From Agrobacterium tumefaciens (GTDB lineage: Bacteria; Pseudomonadota; Alphaproteobacteria; Rhizobiales; Rhizobiaceae), in assembly GCF_005221325.1 (NCBI RefSeq), contig NZ_CP039888.1, positions 1-64,000 on the forward strand: a stretch of DNA of 64,000 nucleotides, in the 5' to 3' direction. Below, piece by piece: positions 51,702 to 60,252 of this stretch. The notes beneath the pieces were generated by a model. The model made no database searches and was not told where the DNA came from. It saw only the letters and a list, made by a program, of their open reading frames with translations. The position numbers were made by a program, and so were the translations under genes. Every line of letters starts with the position of its first letter. The stretch's first letter is position 1.

Positions 51702-51735
51702 AAAAGGCCGCTGGTTTTTCCAGCGGCCTTTTTTG
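51702..51735. terminator. Bidirectional terminator after the dCache chemoreceptor
   Basis: A stem of GGCCGCTGG (51706-51714) with CCAGCGGCC (51720-51728), extended by A/T pairs to AAAA and TTTT, encloses a T5 loop. T-runs on both strands suit the convergent chemoreceptor and nucleoside hydrolase genes. Confidence 0.9.
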
Positions 51736-51747
51736 TCCCTGTCCGGA

Positions 51748-52692
51748 TCAGAGCCGGGCGAAACGTTCGGTCAGCAACTCGAAGAAGCCATCCGCATTGA
51801 CATTGCGCATCACGCGGGCATTGGCGGGACGGTCCGTCACCCGCCACCAGTCCACGACAGTCATGCCCATGGTCAGTTCGGAAATGACCTCGATCTCGAC
51901 ATTGCACTCGCGGCCCTCGAAAAGTTCGGGCTTGAGGAGATAGGCAATGACGCTCGGATCATGCAGCGGGCCGCCATCAGAACCGTATTTCTCGATGTCG
52001 AAACGCTCGAAGAATTCCAGCATTTCCGCCATGGCGATGGCCGGGCGCGTGCCGATGTCGCGAATGCGGTTGACGCGCGCCTTGGTGGTCAGCAGCTTGT
52101 GGGTGACATCAAGCGGCATCATGACAACAGGCATGCCGGAGCGGAAAACGATATCGGCGGCCTGCGGATCGACATAGATGTTGAATTCCGCCGCCGGCGT
52201 GATGTTGCCGCCTTCGAAGAAGCCGCCGCCCATCATCACGAGTTCCTTGACGCGGTCGGCGATCTCAGGCGCCTTCAGGAGAGCCAGCGCCACATTGGTC
52301 AGCGCGCCAAGCGTGCAGAGCGTCACGGTGCCGGCGGGTTCCCGCATCAGCGTCTCGATGATGAAATCGACCGCATGCTGCTCTTGCGCCTCCATTGTCG
52401 GCTCATCGAGAACCGGGCCGTTAAGGCCGGTGCTGCCGTGAACATGTTCGGCGGTGATGGGCTTGCGCACCAGCGGCTTCTCCGCGCCCTCATAGACGGG
52501 AATATCGGTGCGGCCGCACAATTCGCAGATGATGCGGATGTTGCGGCTGGTCAGTTTCAGCGGAACGTTGCCGGCAACGGCGCACAGTCCGAGAATGTCG
52601 ATTTCGTCAGGGCTTCCAAAAGCGAGCATGATTGCCGCCGCGTCGTCCTGGCCCGGATCGGTGTCGATGATGATTTTTCTGCGTTCTGCCAT
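51748..52692 (-). CDS. Nucleoside hydrolase (inosine-uridine preferring family)
   Basis: These enzymes hydrolyse ribonucleosides to base and ribose. The 314-residue protein has the calcium-binding signature IIIDTDPGQDDAAAIMLAF (catalytic Asp residues) at the N-terminus, a middle block VTLCTLGALTNVALALL and the C-terminal GGPLHDPSVIAYLL with a metal aspartate. The ATG at 52692 gives the family start; in-frame reading to 52749 is rejected. Substrate preference cannot be deduced. Ribose released could enter metabolism through rbsK at 40920. Confidence 0.93.
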   Translation of the reverse strand: MAERRKIIIDTDPGQDDAAAIMLAFGSPDEIDILGLCAVAGNVPLKLTSRNIRIICELCGRTDIPVYEGAEKPLVRKPITAEHVHGSTGLNGPVLDEPTMEAQEQHAVDFIIETLMREPAGTVTLCTLGALTNVALALLKAPEIADRVKELVMMGGGFFEGGNITPAAEFNIYVDPQAADIVFRSGMPVVMMPLDVTHKLLTTKARVNRIRDIGTRPAIAMAEMLEFFERFDIEKYGSDGGPLHDPSVIAYLLKPELFEGRECNVEIEVISELTMGMTVVDWWRVTDRPANARVMRNVNADGFFELLTERFARL

Positions 52693-52786
52693 GTCTTGCC
52701 CGCCGTTGAGATGAGCGCTTTTTTCGAGCGGAGGGTGCTCACTTGTCAAGCCTCATTCCTGCCTCTTGCCTTTGCCGGTGTTTTGT

Positions 52787-52816
52787 CTTGCGCATCGTGT
52801 TTCGGCTTCCCATATT
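52787..52816 (+). promoter_or_regulatory. Probable sigma-32 (RpoH) promoter of hsp20
   Basis: CTTGCG (52787-52792) and CCCATATT (52809-52816) with 16 bp between resemble the heat-shock consensus CTTGAA and CCCCATNT. A start about 7-8 bp later would give a leader of roughly 75 nt, matching the ROSE element. Confidence 0.6.
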
Positions 52817-52822
52817 GCTTGA

Positions 52823-52897
52823 GCCGGTGCGATTGACCGGCAAGGTTGCCGGAAGCGGGACCGCGAAACGTCGCTTGGTTGCAAGGACAGAAAAGAT
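52823..52897 (+). promoter_or_regulatory. ROSE-type RNA thermometer in the hsp20 leader
   Basis: The 3' hairpin pairs UCGCUUG (52871-52877) with CAAGGA (52882-52887) around a GUUG loop, so the ribosome site AAGGA is masked at low temperature. The UYGCU sequence facing AGGA, with the G unpaired or in a syn G-G pair, is the ROSE signature. Upstream hairpins GCCGGT/ACCGGC (52823-52828, 52836-52841) and GCGG/CCGC (52855-52858, 52861-52864) complete the typical multi-stem leader. Confidence 0.75.
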
Positions 52898-53323
52898 ATG
52901 AGCCGCATGACGCCATTCACCCACCCTCTTTTGCTGGGTTTTGATGCCATGGAAAAAACGCTGGAGCGCATGGCGAAGGCCAATGACGGCTACCCTCCCT
53001 ATAACATCGAGCGTCTGCCTGGCGGCGAAGAGGTGCCGGAGCGTCTACGCATCACCATCGCGGTTGCCGGTTTTTCGCAGGATGATCTGGATGTGACGAC
53101 AGCTGACAACCAGCTTGTCATTCGGGGCCGCCAGCAGGAACAGGAGAAGGGCGATTTTCTCTATCGCGGCATCGCGGCGCGGCAGTTCCAGCGGGTCTTC
53201 GTGCTTGCCGATGGCATGCAGGTGCGGGAAGCGCGCCTGCGCAACGGCCTTCTTTCCATCGATCTGGTGCGGCCCGAAATTTCAAACGTGGTAAAGAAAA
53301 TTAATATTTCCGTCTCAGAGTAG
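52898..53323 (+). CDS. Small heat shock protein (Hsp20/IbpA family)
   Basis: The 141-residue chaperone binds unfolding proteins. It has the N-terminal FTHPLLLGFDAMEKTLERMA segment of rhizobial class A small Hsps, an alpha-crystallin domain (about 38-128, with PERLRITIAVAGFSQDDLDV and NGLLSIDLVRPE) and a short tail with the IXI-type NISV motif. A sigma-32-like promoter and ROSE thermometer lie upstream. The DUF1150 gene follows after 56 bp with a strong AAGGAGG site. Confidence 0.94.
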   Translation: MSRMTPFTHPLLLGFDAMEKTLERMAKANDGYPPYNIERLPGGEEVPERLRITIAVAGFSQDDLDVTTADNQLVIRGRQQEQEKGDFLYRGIAARQFQRVFVLADGMQVREARLRNGLLSIDLVRPEISNVVKKINISVSE

Positions 53324-53379
53324 AACGTGAACGCCGGAATCGGACATGAATCGCTCGGCGTGAAGAAGGAGGCTGAAAT

Positions 53380-53637
53380 ATGCTCTTAAAAGAAGCGCAT
53401 GCGCGTCTCACCCAGTCCCAGTTCGCCCATATCGGTGAAGGAGAAGTGGGATATATTCGCAAGATCCGTGCGGAAGACGTTAGCCGCTGTTTCCCGGAAG
53501 CGCCCGATCTCGATCCGCAGCTGGATCTGTGGGCGCTGTTCGGCGCGGATGGTACGCCTATCCTCCTGACAGACAATCGTTCCAGTACCTTTTTCAAGGC
53601 GGCGGAAGACGATCTAAAAACCGTCAGTCTCCATTGA
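53380..53637 (+). CDS. DUF1150-family protein
   Basis: The 85-residue protein matches the small alphaproteobacterial DUF1150 family, often encoded behind Hsp20 genes: IGEGEVGYIRKIRAEDVSR, then LWALFGADGTPILLTDNRS. It is cytoplasmic with no signal or membrane segment. An AAGGAGG site 8 bp before the ATG gives strong translation, unlike the masked hsp20 site. It likely belongs to the hsp20 transcript, which ends at 53643. The molecular function is unknown. Confidence 0.85.
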   Translation: MLLKEAHARLTQSQFAHIGEGEVGYIRKIRAEDVSRCFPEAPDLDPQLDLWALFGADGTPILLTDNRSSTFFKAAEDDLKTVSLH

Positions 53638-53642
53638 AAGGA

Positions 53643-53670
53643 AAAGCCCGCCGATTGAGCGGGCTTTATA
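53643..53670. terminator. Terminator between the DUF1150 gene and the EF-hand gene
   Basis: AAAGCCCGC (53643-53651) pairs with GCGGGCTTT (53659-53667) around a 7-base loop. The A- and T-ends give a short U-tract in both directions. Confidence 0.75.
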
Positions 53671-53679
53671 CTTACGGGA

Positions 53680-54255
53680 TCAGAGGAACGGGCGGTCCGG
53701 CATGTCGTCGATGGAGATGACGCCGTCCTTGTTCCTGTCCAGCCGCTCGAACATTTTTTCGCCGGCGGCAGTGAATTCGGCCTTGCTGACCTGGCCGTTC
53801 TCATCCGTATCGGCCGTGCGGAACAGCGCGTAGGCCGCACCCTTGCCGCCATGTTTGCCCCAGCCCTGACGGCCGCCATGTTCGCGTTCGGCGCGCTTGC
53901 CTTCGGGGGTCTTGGCTTCGTCACCCTCGGGGCGCGGATGGGCGGCGCGAAACGCCTCCATTTTTGCCTGGCGGTATTCACGTATTTCCTTTGGCGTGAT
54001 CGAACCGTCCTTGTCCTTGTCGATCTCGGCAAAAAGCGCGTCCTGACGTGCGGCGAACTCTTCCTTCGTAATCTTGCCGTCCTTGTTGGTGTCGGCCACC
54101 TTCAGAAGGTGAACGTACATCAGTTCCGGGCGGAACGGCATGCGATCGCCGTGGCCTTTGCCATGCGGGGGTGGGGCGGCGAAACTTGCCGTTGCGGCCG
54201 AGCCGAGCAAAAGGGCTGCGCCAAGAGCAGAGAGTGCGATTTTTCTTGTAGACAT
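53680..54255 (-). CDS. Periplasmic EF-hand calcium-binding protein
   Basis: The 191-residue protein has a signal peptide (ALSALGAALLLGSAATASFA, cut near residue 27) and four EF-hand loops in two pairs: DTNKDGKITKEE, DKDKDGSITPKE, then DTDENGQVSKAE and DRNKDGVISIDD. A basic and His/Gly-rich linker (EREHGGRQGWGKHGGKG) separates the pairs. It is probably a calcium sensor or buffer in the periplasm. The start at 54255 has GGAAGG 8 bp upstream; an ATG at 54261 is too close. No partner is evident. Confidence 0.87.
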   Translation of the reverse strand: MSTRKIALSALGAALLLGSAATASFAAPPPHGKGHGDRMPFRPELMYVHLLKVADTNKDGKITKEEFAARQDALFAEIDKDKDGSITPKEIREYRQAKMEAFRAAHPRPEGDEAKTPEGKRAEREHGGRQGWGKHGGKGAAYALFRTADTDENGQVSKAEFTAAGEKMFERLDRNKDGVISIDDMPDRPFL

Positions 54256-54385
54256 CGTCATTACCTTCCGTTGGGTGTCCCTGGGAAAGAAGATAGTGAC
54301 GTCGGCGCCAGCCCACTACTTAAACATCCGTAAGGTGGATGAAGCTTCGGTAATCTTGTCCGTCAGTGCTTGGCCGATGCCCCGG

Positions 54386-55099
54386 TCAGCCCTTGATGGT
54401 TTTCGTCAGGAACCCCGTCAGGTCGTCGGTAATGTAGTCGATATGCTCATCCGTCACATCAGGGATTTCCCAGCGTTCCATGATCACGCCCTCAAGATTG
54501 GAGGGCACGAGCAGCACGGTCTTCATGCCGAGCGCCTTGGGAGCCGCGAGATTGCGCGGCAGGTCCTCGAACATGGCGGCGTTTTTCGTATCGAGTTTCG
54601 CAAGGGCTGCGAACTTCTCATAGGTCGCGCTGGCCGGCTTCGGCAGGTAACCGGCGGCGACGATATCGAAAATATCCTCGAAATGATCGAGAATGCCGAG
54701 TGCGCCGGCGGCAGCCTGCGCATGTTTGACGCTGCCATTGGTCAGGATGAACTTGCGACCCGGCAGAGCCCTGATCGCCTCGCCGAGTTCCGGATGCGGT
54801 TTCAGCGCCGAATAGTCGATGGCATGGGCACGTTCCAGAAACTCGTCCGGGCTGATGCCATAATTGATCATCAGGCCCTGAAGCGTGGTGCCATGGTCGT
54901 GATAATAACGCTTCTGCAAGACGCGGGCCTCTTCCGGGTCGAGCTTCAGAAGCTCCGCCACATAGGCCGTCATGTTACGGTCGATCTGGGAAAACAGATT
55001 GACGTGATGCGGATAGAGCGTGTTGTCGAGATCGAAGACCCATTCGCTGACATGGGCGAAATCGGCGGCGTCGGGCAGGTTTTTCGGCTTTGTGTCCAT
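54386..55099 (-). CDS. HAD-family pyrimidine 5'-nucleotidase
   Basis: The 237-residue protein has the HAD catalytic motif VFDLDNTLYPH (Asp23 nucleophile, Asp25), motif II in KFILTNGSVKHA, and motifs III/IV around KPASATYEKF and MFEDLPRNL. The closest family is the yeast Sdt1-like pyrimidine 5'-nucleotidase group. The start at 55099 places the catalytic motif correctly; a longer in-frame reading overlaps the divergent DMT gene. Substrate specificity is not certain. Confidence 0.88.
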   Translation of the reverse strand: MDTKPKNLPDAADFAHVSEWVFDLDNTLYPHHVNLFSQIDRNMTAYVAELLKLDPEEARVLQKRYYHDHGTTLQGLMINYGISPDEFLERAHAIDYSALKPHPELGEAIRALPGRKFILTNGSVKHAQAAAGALGILDHFEDIFDIVAAGYLPKPASATYEKFAALAKLDTKNAAMFEDLPRNLAAPKALGMKTVLLVPSNLEGVIMERWEIPDVTDEHIDYITDDLTGFLTKTIKG

Positions 55100-55205
55100 G
55101 GGCTGCTTTATGCCCGTTTCGAACGGCGAAGAAAATCGAAAAGACGACGATTGATCCGAAAATCGGGCTTGGCTGCGGCCTCCAGCGCATGATACCGCCA
55201 AGGCC

Positions 55206-56123
55206 ATGGAACTCTGGATAGGCATTACTTTCGCAAGCGCGTTCCTGCAGAACCTGCGCTCAACGTTGCAAAAGCACCTCAAGGGTATGATGGGCACGAC
55301 AGGCGCGACGTTTGTGCGCTTCGTGTTCGGCGTGCCCTTCGCTCTCGCTTATCTTGCATTTCTGCATCTCGGGCTTGGCCGGCCGCTGCCGGTGCCAAAC
55401 ATGTCCTTCGCCGTATGGGCAACGGTCGGGGCCATGGCGCAGATCGCCGCCACTTTCCTGCTGGTGCACCTGTTCTCTTTCCGCAATTTCGCTGTTGGCA
55501 CGGCCTATTCCCGCACCGAGCCGGCACAGGCGGCGCTGTTTGCCCTTATCTTCATCGGCGAAAGCGTCACTGGCGGGACATTGGCGGCCATTGCGATATC
55601 GGTCGCCGGCGTCATGCTGATTTCCGTGGCGCGTACGGAAGTGACGCCCGCTTCTTTCTTGACCTCGATCTTCAGCCGGACGGCAGGTATCGGTCTTGCC
55701 TCGGGTGCATTCTTCGGCCTGTCCTCGGTTGCCTACCGGTCGGCATCGCTGGCGCTCGCGCCAAGCCTGCCTGCCCCGGATGCGATGATGCAGGCGGGCT
55801 TCACCCTCGTCGTCGTCATCGTCATGCAAACGGTGTCGATGTTCCTCTGGATCATCTGGCGCGAAAGGGAAGAGTTACGGCGTATCGCCAGGGTCTGGAA
55901 ACCGTCGCTCGCGGTCGGTTTCGTGGGCGCCACGGCCTCATTCGGCTGGTTCACGGCGATGACCCTGCAGCAGGCCGCCGTGGTGAAGGCGCTGGCGCAG
56001 GTGGAGATGCTGTTCGCCTTCGCCTCGACCGTGCTTTTCTTCAAGGAGAAGATCAACCGGCTCGAACTGTCCGGCTGCCTGCTGATCGTCGTTGGTGTGC
56101 TGTCGCTTCTGGCATTCGGCTGA
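55206..56123 (+). CDS. DMT-superfamily (EamA-like) transporter
   Basis: The 305-residue protein has about ten membrane helices in two repeats, the usual drug/metabolite transporter layout, with TFVRFVFGVPFALAYL and the YSRTEPAQAALFALIFIGE motif in repeat one and ALAQVEMLFAFASTVLFFKEKI in repeat two. The substrate is unknown. It is divergent from the HAD phosphatase with 106 bp between and converges on argB across two hairpins. Confidence 0.85.
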   Translation: MELWIGITFASAFLQNLRSTLQKHLKGMMGTTGATFVRFVFGVPFALAYLAFLHLGLGRPLPVPNMSFAVWATVGAMAQIAATFLLVHLFSFRNFAVGTAYSRTEPAQAALFALIFIGESVTGGTLAAIAISVAGVMLISVARTEVTPASFLTSIFSRTAGIGLASGAFFGLSSVAYRSASLALAPSLPAPDAMMQAGFTLVVVIVMQTVSMFLWIIWREREELRRIARVWKPSLAVGFVGATASFGWFTAMTLQQAAVVKALAQVEMLFAFASTVLFFKEKINRLELSGCLLIVVGVLSLLAFG

Positions 56124-56158
56124 ATGCCAGATATGGCGGACGGGCTTGCCGTCCGCCA
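56109..56158. other. Tandem hairpins at the end of the DMT gene, facing argB
   Basis: CTGGCATTC (56109-56117)/GAATGCCAG (56122-56130) overlaps the stop codon. TGGCGGACGG (56134-56143)/CCGTCCGCCA (56149-56158) follows directly. Both are perfect and have no long T-tract. They probably form the shared 3' end of the convergent transcripts. Confidence 0.65.
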
Positions 56159-56168
56159 CTCTGACGCA

Positions 56169-57053
56169 TCAGGGCACGATAAGCGTGCCGGCGCCTTCCG
56201 TGAAGATTTCCAGAAGTACGGAATGCGGTGTCTTGCCGTTGAGAATCACCACGCCTTGCACACCGGCCTTGATGGCGTCGATGCAGGTCTCGACCTTTGG
56301 GATCATGCCACCGGAAATCGTGCCGTCCTTGATGAGCGCGCGCGCCTGGGAGACAGTCAGTTCCTTGATAAGTTCCTTGTTCTTGTCGAGGACACCAGGC
56401 ACGTCCGTGAGGAACAGAAGGCGTGAGGCGTGAAGCGCTCCGGCAATGGCGCCGGCGAAGGTATCGGCATTAATGTTGTAGGTGGCGCCGTCACGGCCGG
56501 GAGCGACGGGCGCGATGACCGGGATCATCTCCGATTTGGCAAGTAAATCAAGCAGGGTGCGGTCGACTTCCACGACTTCACCAACGAAACCGAGATCGAG
56601 CACGCGCTCGATATTGCTGTCGGGATCGATGACCGTCTTTTTCGCCTTTTCGGCGAAGACCATGTTGCCGTCCTTGCCGCACAGACCGATGGCCCATTCG
56701 CCCGTTTGGTTGATGAGGGCGACGATTTCCTTGTTGATCGAACCGGCCAGAACCATCTCGACGATCTCGACCGTCTTGGCGTCGGTGACGCGCAGTCCGC
56801 CCTCGAATTTCGATTCAATGCCCATTTTCGTCAGCATCGCGCCGATCTGCGGGCCGCCGCCATGGACGACGATGGGGTTGATGCCGGACTGCTTCAACAG
56901 GGCGATGTCTTCCGCGAAAGCCTTGCCGAGCGTGGAGTCGCCCATGGCGTGGCCACCATATTTCACCACGATTGTCTTGTTCTCGTATTTCTGCATGAAG
57001 GGCAGGGCCTGCGCGAGTAGCCGTGCCTGAATTTCGCTTTCGGAAGAAGTCAT
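56169..57053 (-). CDS. argB: Acetylglutamate kinase
   Basis: ArgB phosphorylates N-acetylglutamate, the second step of arginine synthesis and a PII-controlled point in some bacteria. The 294-residue protein shows the amino-acid kinase blocks [37 protein letters not shown] and [14 protein letters not shown]. It starts at 57053 and stands alone, with other arg genes absent from the window. In an organism with GlnD as here, PII control of ArgB is possible but not shown by this sequence. Confidence 0.96.
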   Translation of the reverse strand: MTSSESEIQARLLAQALPFMQKYENKTIVVKYGGHAMGDSTLGKAFAEDIALLKQSGINPIVVHGGGPQIGAMLTKMGIESKFEGGLRVTDAKTVEIVEMVLAGSINKEIVALINQTGEWAIGLCGKDGNMVFAEKAKKTVIDPDSNIERVLDLGFVGEVVEVDRTLLDLLAKSEMIPVIAPVAPGRDGATYNINADTFAGAIAGALHASRLLFLTDVPGVLDKNKELIKELTVSQARALIKDGTISGGMIPKVETCIDAIKAGVQGVVILNGKTPHSVLLEIFTEGAGTLIVP

Positions 57054-57409
57054 GGAAAAACCTCGGTCTATGGTGGCGGCCGCATGAGCCTTTCATCGCT
57101 CTACAGCATCGGCGCAAAAATCGGAATCGATTTTTGCGGTGCAGGATGCATGGATTCGACATGTCACGGCGTTTGCAAGGACAGGCGAATCTCCGTTTTC
57201 GACGAATGAAATAACCTGCGGGCCTTACTGTGTCGGCCCATAGTAAAATTCTGTTTTTGGGCGGCGTCAGCTGCGTAATAAGATTGACATAAAGCACCAA
57301 TCGGACCAGCTTTGTTGGAAGCAGGGGAGGGGTTATTCAGCAGGGCGACGGGACATGTCGCGCGTCGTGAAACGATGCTGGCCTGAACGACCGAGGAGTT
57401 TGAAGACCC
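57054..57409. repeat. Gene-free stretch with a third palindromic repeat copy
   Basis: In this 356-bp gap the clear element is an inverted repeat at 57106-57149: outer GCATC/GATGC, and inside a perfect 10-bp pair GCAAAAATCG (57114-57123) and CGATTTTTGC (57128-57137) with a GAAT loop. It resembles the repeat copies at 28625 and 31983. A TTGACA at 57284 has no good -10. The argB promoter (minus) and the leader of the gene at 57410 (plus) must also lie here. Confidence 0.65.
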
Positions 57410-57787
57410 ATGACGGCACCGGATCGAGACAAGCAGAGCGGTTTGCGGGACGAAGTGCTCGCCGGCGAATATGTGCTGGGTGCCCTGCCGCCGGAAAGCA
57501 TGGCGGAGCTTGCAAAGCGCGTGAAGCGCGACCGGCAATTTGCCGCCATGGTCAGGCGCTGGCGGGAGAATCTAGCCGAAACGGAATATCGGGAAAAAGC
57601 GACGATGGCCGCCTTGCTTGAAAGGGATCCGTTCAGGTCCAGCCTGCCTTTCCGAAGCCAGCCACTCCGCAGCGGCAGCGTGTTCACCGCCATGCTTTCG
57701 GAAGTCTGGCATTCGGTGCGCTTCTGGCGGCTTCTGGCGCTGACGGCGATGCTCTGGACCGCCGTTCTGCTTTTCACAATCGCCTGA
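57410..57787 (+). CDS. Short anti-sigma-factor-like membrane protein
   Basis: The 125-residue protein opens like RskA/anti-sigma-K proteins: DEVLAGEYVLGALPPESMAEL, then a basic helix ending in FAAMVRRWRENLAE. It has a single C-terminal membrane helix (about 104-123) and almost no residues beyond it, so the extracytoplasmic domain of the usual 230-residue protein is missing. No ECF sigma gene is adjacent. It may be an orphan anti-sigma or a cut-down paralogue. The intact frame, good start context and convergent end next to engB suggest a real gene. Confidence 0.7.
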   Translation: MTAPDRDKQSGLRDEVLAGEYVLGALPPESMAELAKRVKRDRQFAAMVRRWRENLAETEYREKATMAALLERDPFRSSLPFRSQPLRSGSVFTAMLSEVWHSVRFWRLLALTAMLWTAVLLFTIA

Positions 57788-57799
57788 GGCGAAAATTCT

Positions 57800-58453
57800 C
57801 TAGAGCGAGACCGTTCTGACGATCTCGGCGCGTAGATCGTCCAGCCCGAATGACTTTTCCGACGATGTGGCAAGAACTTCGGGATAGGCAGCGGGACGCT
57901 TGCGGATTTTCTCCAGCGTTTCGCCAATCAGCCGGGGAACGCCAACGTCCTTGATCTTGTCCGTCTTCGTCAGCACGACCTGATAGGACACGGCCGCTTT
58001 GTCGAGCAGGCTCAGGACCTCTTCGTCGTTCTTCTTAATGCCATGACGGGAATCGATCAGCACGTAAACGCGCTTCAGCGTCGCCCGGCCGCGCAGATAA
58101 TCGAAGACGAGTTTCGTCCAGGCATCGACATGGTCCTTGGGCGCCTGCGCATAGCCGTAACCGGGCATATCGACCAATGCCATCGGCGGCAGGTCGCCCG
58201 GCTCGCCGGAATAACCTTCAGGAACGAAATAGTTCAGTTCCTGCGTACGTCCGGGCGTGTTGGACGTGCGGGCAAGGCCCTTGTGACCCACCAATGCGTT
58301 GATGAGCGAGGACTTGCCGACATTCGAGCGACCGGCAAATGCAATTTCCGGCGGGCCCTCGGGCGGCAGGAATTTCATTGCGGGAACGCCGCGAATGAAA
58401 ATCCAGGGTCGCCCGAACAGGGGCTTTTCGGTTGCCGTGCCGGTGTCACTCAT
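57800..58453 (-). CDS. engB: Ribosome biogenesis GTPase EngB (YihA/YsxC)
   Basis: EngB is a small essential GTPase for large-subunit assembly. The 217-residue protein has G1 [15 protein letters not shown]2/Switch I near [15 protein letters not shown]3 DMPGYGYA and G4 TKTDKI. Family length is normal. It overlaps the yidC stop by 4 bp (ATGA) at the end of rpmH-rnpA-yidC-engB. Confidence 0.96.
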   Translation of the reverse strand: MSDTGTATEKPLFGRPWIFIRGVPAMKFLPPEGPPEIAFAGRSNVGKSSLINALVGHKGLARTSNTPGRTQELNYFVPEGYSGEPGDLPPMALVDMPGYGYAQAPKDHVDAWTKLVFDYLRGRATLKRVYVLIDSRHGIKKNDEEVLSLLDKAAVSYQVVLTKTDKIKDVGVPRLIGETLEKIRKRPAAYPEVLATSSEKSFGLDDLRAEIVRTVSL

Positions 58454-60252
58454 TTCGATTGCACCGGCTTTCGCTTGAACAGCCCTTTTATATTATCGAA
58501 CAGTTCGATCTTGGCGCCGTGACGCTTCATGATGAGGGCCTGCTGGCTGATGGAGAGCGTGTTGTTCCATGCCCAGTAGATGACCAGACCAGCCGGGAAG
58601 GAGGCCAGCATGAAGGTGAAGATCAGCGGCATCCAGGTGAAGATCATCGCCTGTGTCGGATCGGGCGGCGTCGGGTTCATGCGCATCTGCAGGAACATGG
58701 TGATGCCCATGACGAGCGGCCAGACGCCGATCATCAGGAAATGGGGCACGTCGTAGGGCAGAAGGCCGAACAGGTTGAACAGCGACGTCGGATCGGGCGC
58801 GGAAAGGTCGTGAATCCAGCCGAAGAACGGTGCATGCCGCATTTCGATGGTGACGTAGATGACCTTGTAGAGCGCGAAGAACACCGGGATCTGCAGAAGC
58901 ATCGGCCAGCAGCCGGCAACCGGGTTGATCTTCTCTTCCTTGTAGAGCTGCATCATCGCCTGCTGCATGGCCATGCGGTCATCGCCATGCTTGGCTTTCA
59001 GTTCTTCCATCTTCGGCTGCACGCGTTTCATGTTCGCCATGGAGGCATATTGCTTGCTGGCGAGCGGGAAGAAGAGCGCCTTGACGACGATGGTGGTGAG
59101 CAGGATGGCCACGCCGAAATTGCCAAAATAACGGAAGAAGAAATCCATCATTTTGAACATCGGCTTGGTGATGAAGTAGAACCAACCCCAGTCGATCAGG
59201 AGATCGAACTTCGGAATGGAATAGGCGGTCTCGTAACGATCGACCAGCGGCACTTCCTTGGCACCGGCGAAGACGAGGCTCTTCAGCTCGATGGACTGGC
59301 CGGCTTCGACCGTCATCGTGTCGCTCTTGAAATCGGCCTGGTAGCTCGGCTGATTGCCGGTGATGTGGGAGTAGCGCGTCTCGAACGGCGTCATCTGCGG
59401 GGGAACTATGGCCGCGGCCCAATATTTATCGGTAATGCCGAGCCAGCCGCCGGTCGCCTTGGCAACCGTTACGGGCTCCTCTTCGACGTCTTTGTATTTC
59501 TTTTCCGTCAGGCTGCCGTCTTTGCCCGAGACACCGAGAAAGCCCTCGTGGATGACGAAGACAGGGGGAATTACCGGCTTGTTGTTGCGCGTCACTCGGC
59601 CGTAAGTGGCAAGCGAGATCGCAGCCTGTCCGGGGTTCTCGACCTTGTCGGTGACCGAGATCATGTAATGCTCGTCGATCGAAACCGTACGCGAGAAAAC
59701 GACGCCCTTGGAATTGGTGTAGGTCAGGGTGACCGGGGTGGTTTCCGTCAGCTTGTCACCGCTTGCAAGCGTCCAGACGGTCGTCGGACCGGGAACGCCG
59801 CCGACGTCCTGTGCTGCAACGTAACCGAGTTCGGTGAAGTAACCGTCCTTGGTATCGGAGGGCGAAAACAGCGTGATGATCGGGCTCGAGTCATCGACGG
59901 TCTCATGGTAGCCCTTGAGCCGGATGTCATCGAAACGGGCACCGGTCAGATTGATCGAGCCGGCAATGGCGTTGGTGTCGATAGCGACGCGCGGGGTCCT
60001 GGCGATCGCATCTTCCCGGGTCGCCGTGGCGGCGGCCTGCGTGGAGGATGCGGGCGGTGCACCTTCGACGGTTGCGCCGGGTGCAGCACCCGGTGCCGGC
60101 TGTTGTTGCGTCGTCTGCTGCTGCGCCTGGCGGGCCTCTTCGGCGCGGCGCTGCTGGTCGATGCGCGGATTCATGTAAAGGAATTGCCAGGCTAGGACGA
60201 TGACAACCGAAAGGGCTATCGCGATGAAGTAATTACGGTTCTTTTCCATCAT
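58450..60252 (-). CDS. yidC: Membrane protein insertase YidC
   Basis: YidC inserts and folds inner-membrane proteins. The 600-residue protein has an N-terminal helix (about 7-26), a Gln/Ala/Pro-rich linker, the large periplasmic beta domain of Gram-negative YidC (about 80-350), and the 60-kDa inner-membrane core with five helices (about 370-585, blocks [17 protein letters not shown] and [14 protein letters not shown]). A C-terminal basic tail may contact ribosomes. The start is ATG-ATG at 60252/60249, overlapping the rnpA stop. Confidence 0.97.
   Translation of the reverse strand: MMEKNRNYFIAIALSVVIVLAWQFLYMNPRIDQQRRAEEARQAQQQTTQQQPAPGAAPGATVEGAPPASSTQAAATATREDAIARTPRVAIDTNAIAGSINLTGARFDDIRLKGYHETVDDSSPIITLFSPSDTKDGYFTELGYVAAQDVGGVPGPTTVWTLASGDKLTETTPVTLTYTNSKGVVFSRTVSIDEHYMISVTDKVENPGQAAISLATYGRVTRNNKPVIPPVFVIHEGFLGVSGKDGSLTEKKYKDVEEEPVTVAKATGGWLGITDKYWAAAIVPPQMTPFETRYSHITGNQPSYQADFKSDTMTVEAGQSIELKSLVFAGAKEVPLVDRYETAYSIPKFDLLIDWGWFYFITKPMFKMMDFFFRYFGNFGVAILLTTIVVKALFFPLASKQYASMANMKRVQPKMEELKAKHGDDRMAMQQAMMQLYKEEKINPVAGCWPMLLQIPVFFALYKVIYVTIEMRHAPFFGWIHDLSAPDPTSLFNLFGLLPYDVPHFLMIGVWPLVMGITMFLQMRMNPTPPDPTQAMIFTWMPLIFTFMLASFPAGLVIYWAWNNTLSISQQALIMKRHGAKIELFDNIKGLFKRKPVQSK

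Noticed and set aside
57284..57312. TTGACA box as promoter for the anti-sigma-like gene
   Set aside because: The -35 is perfect but no acceptable -10 lies 16-18 bp downstream (CAGCTT only).
57164..57538. 124-codon minus-strand open frame upstream of argB
   Set aside because: It overlaps the better-supported gene at 57410 and the argB leader, with no motif or ribosome site.
58432..60195. 587-codon plus-strand open frame over yidC
   Set aside because: yidC is unmistakable on the minus strand, and the other frame is a compositional shadow.
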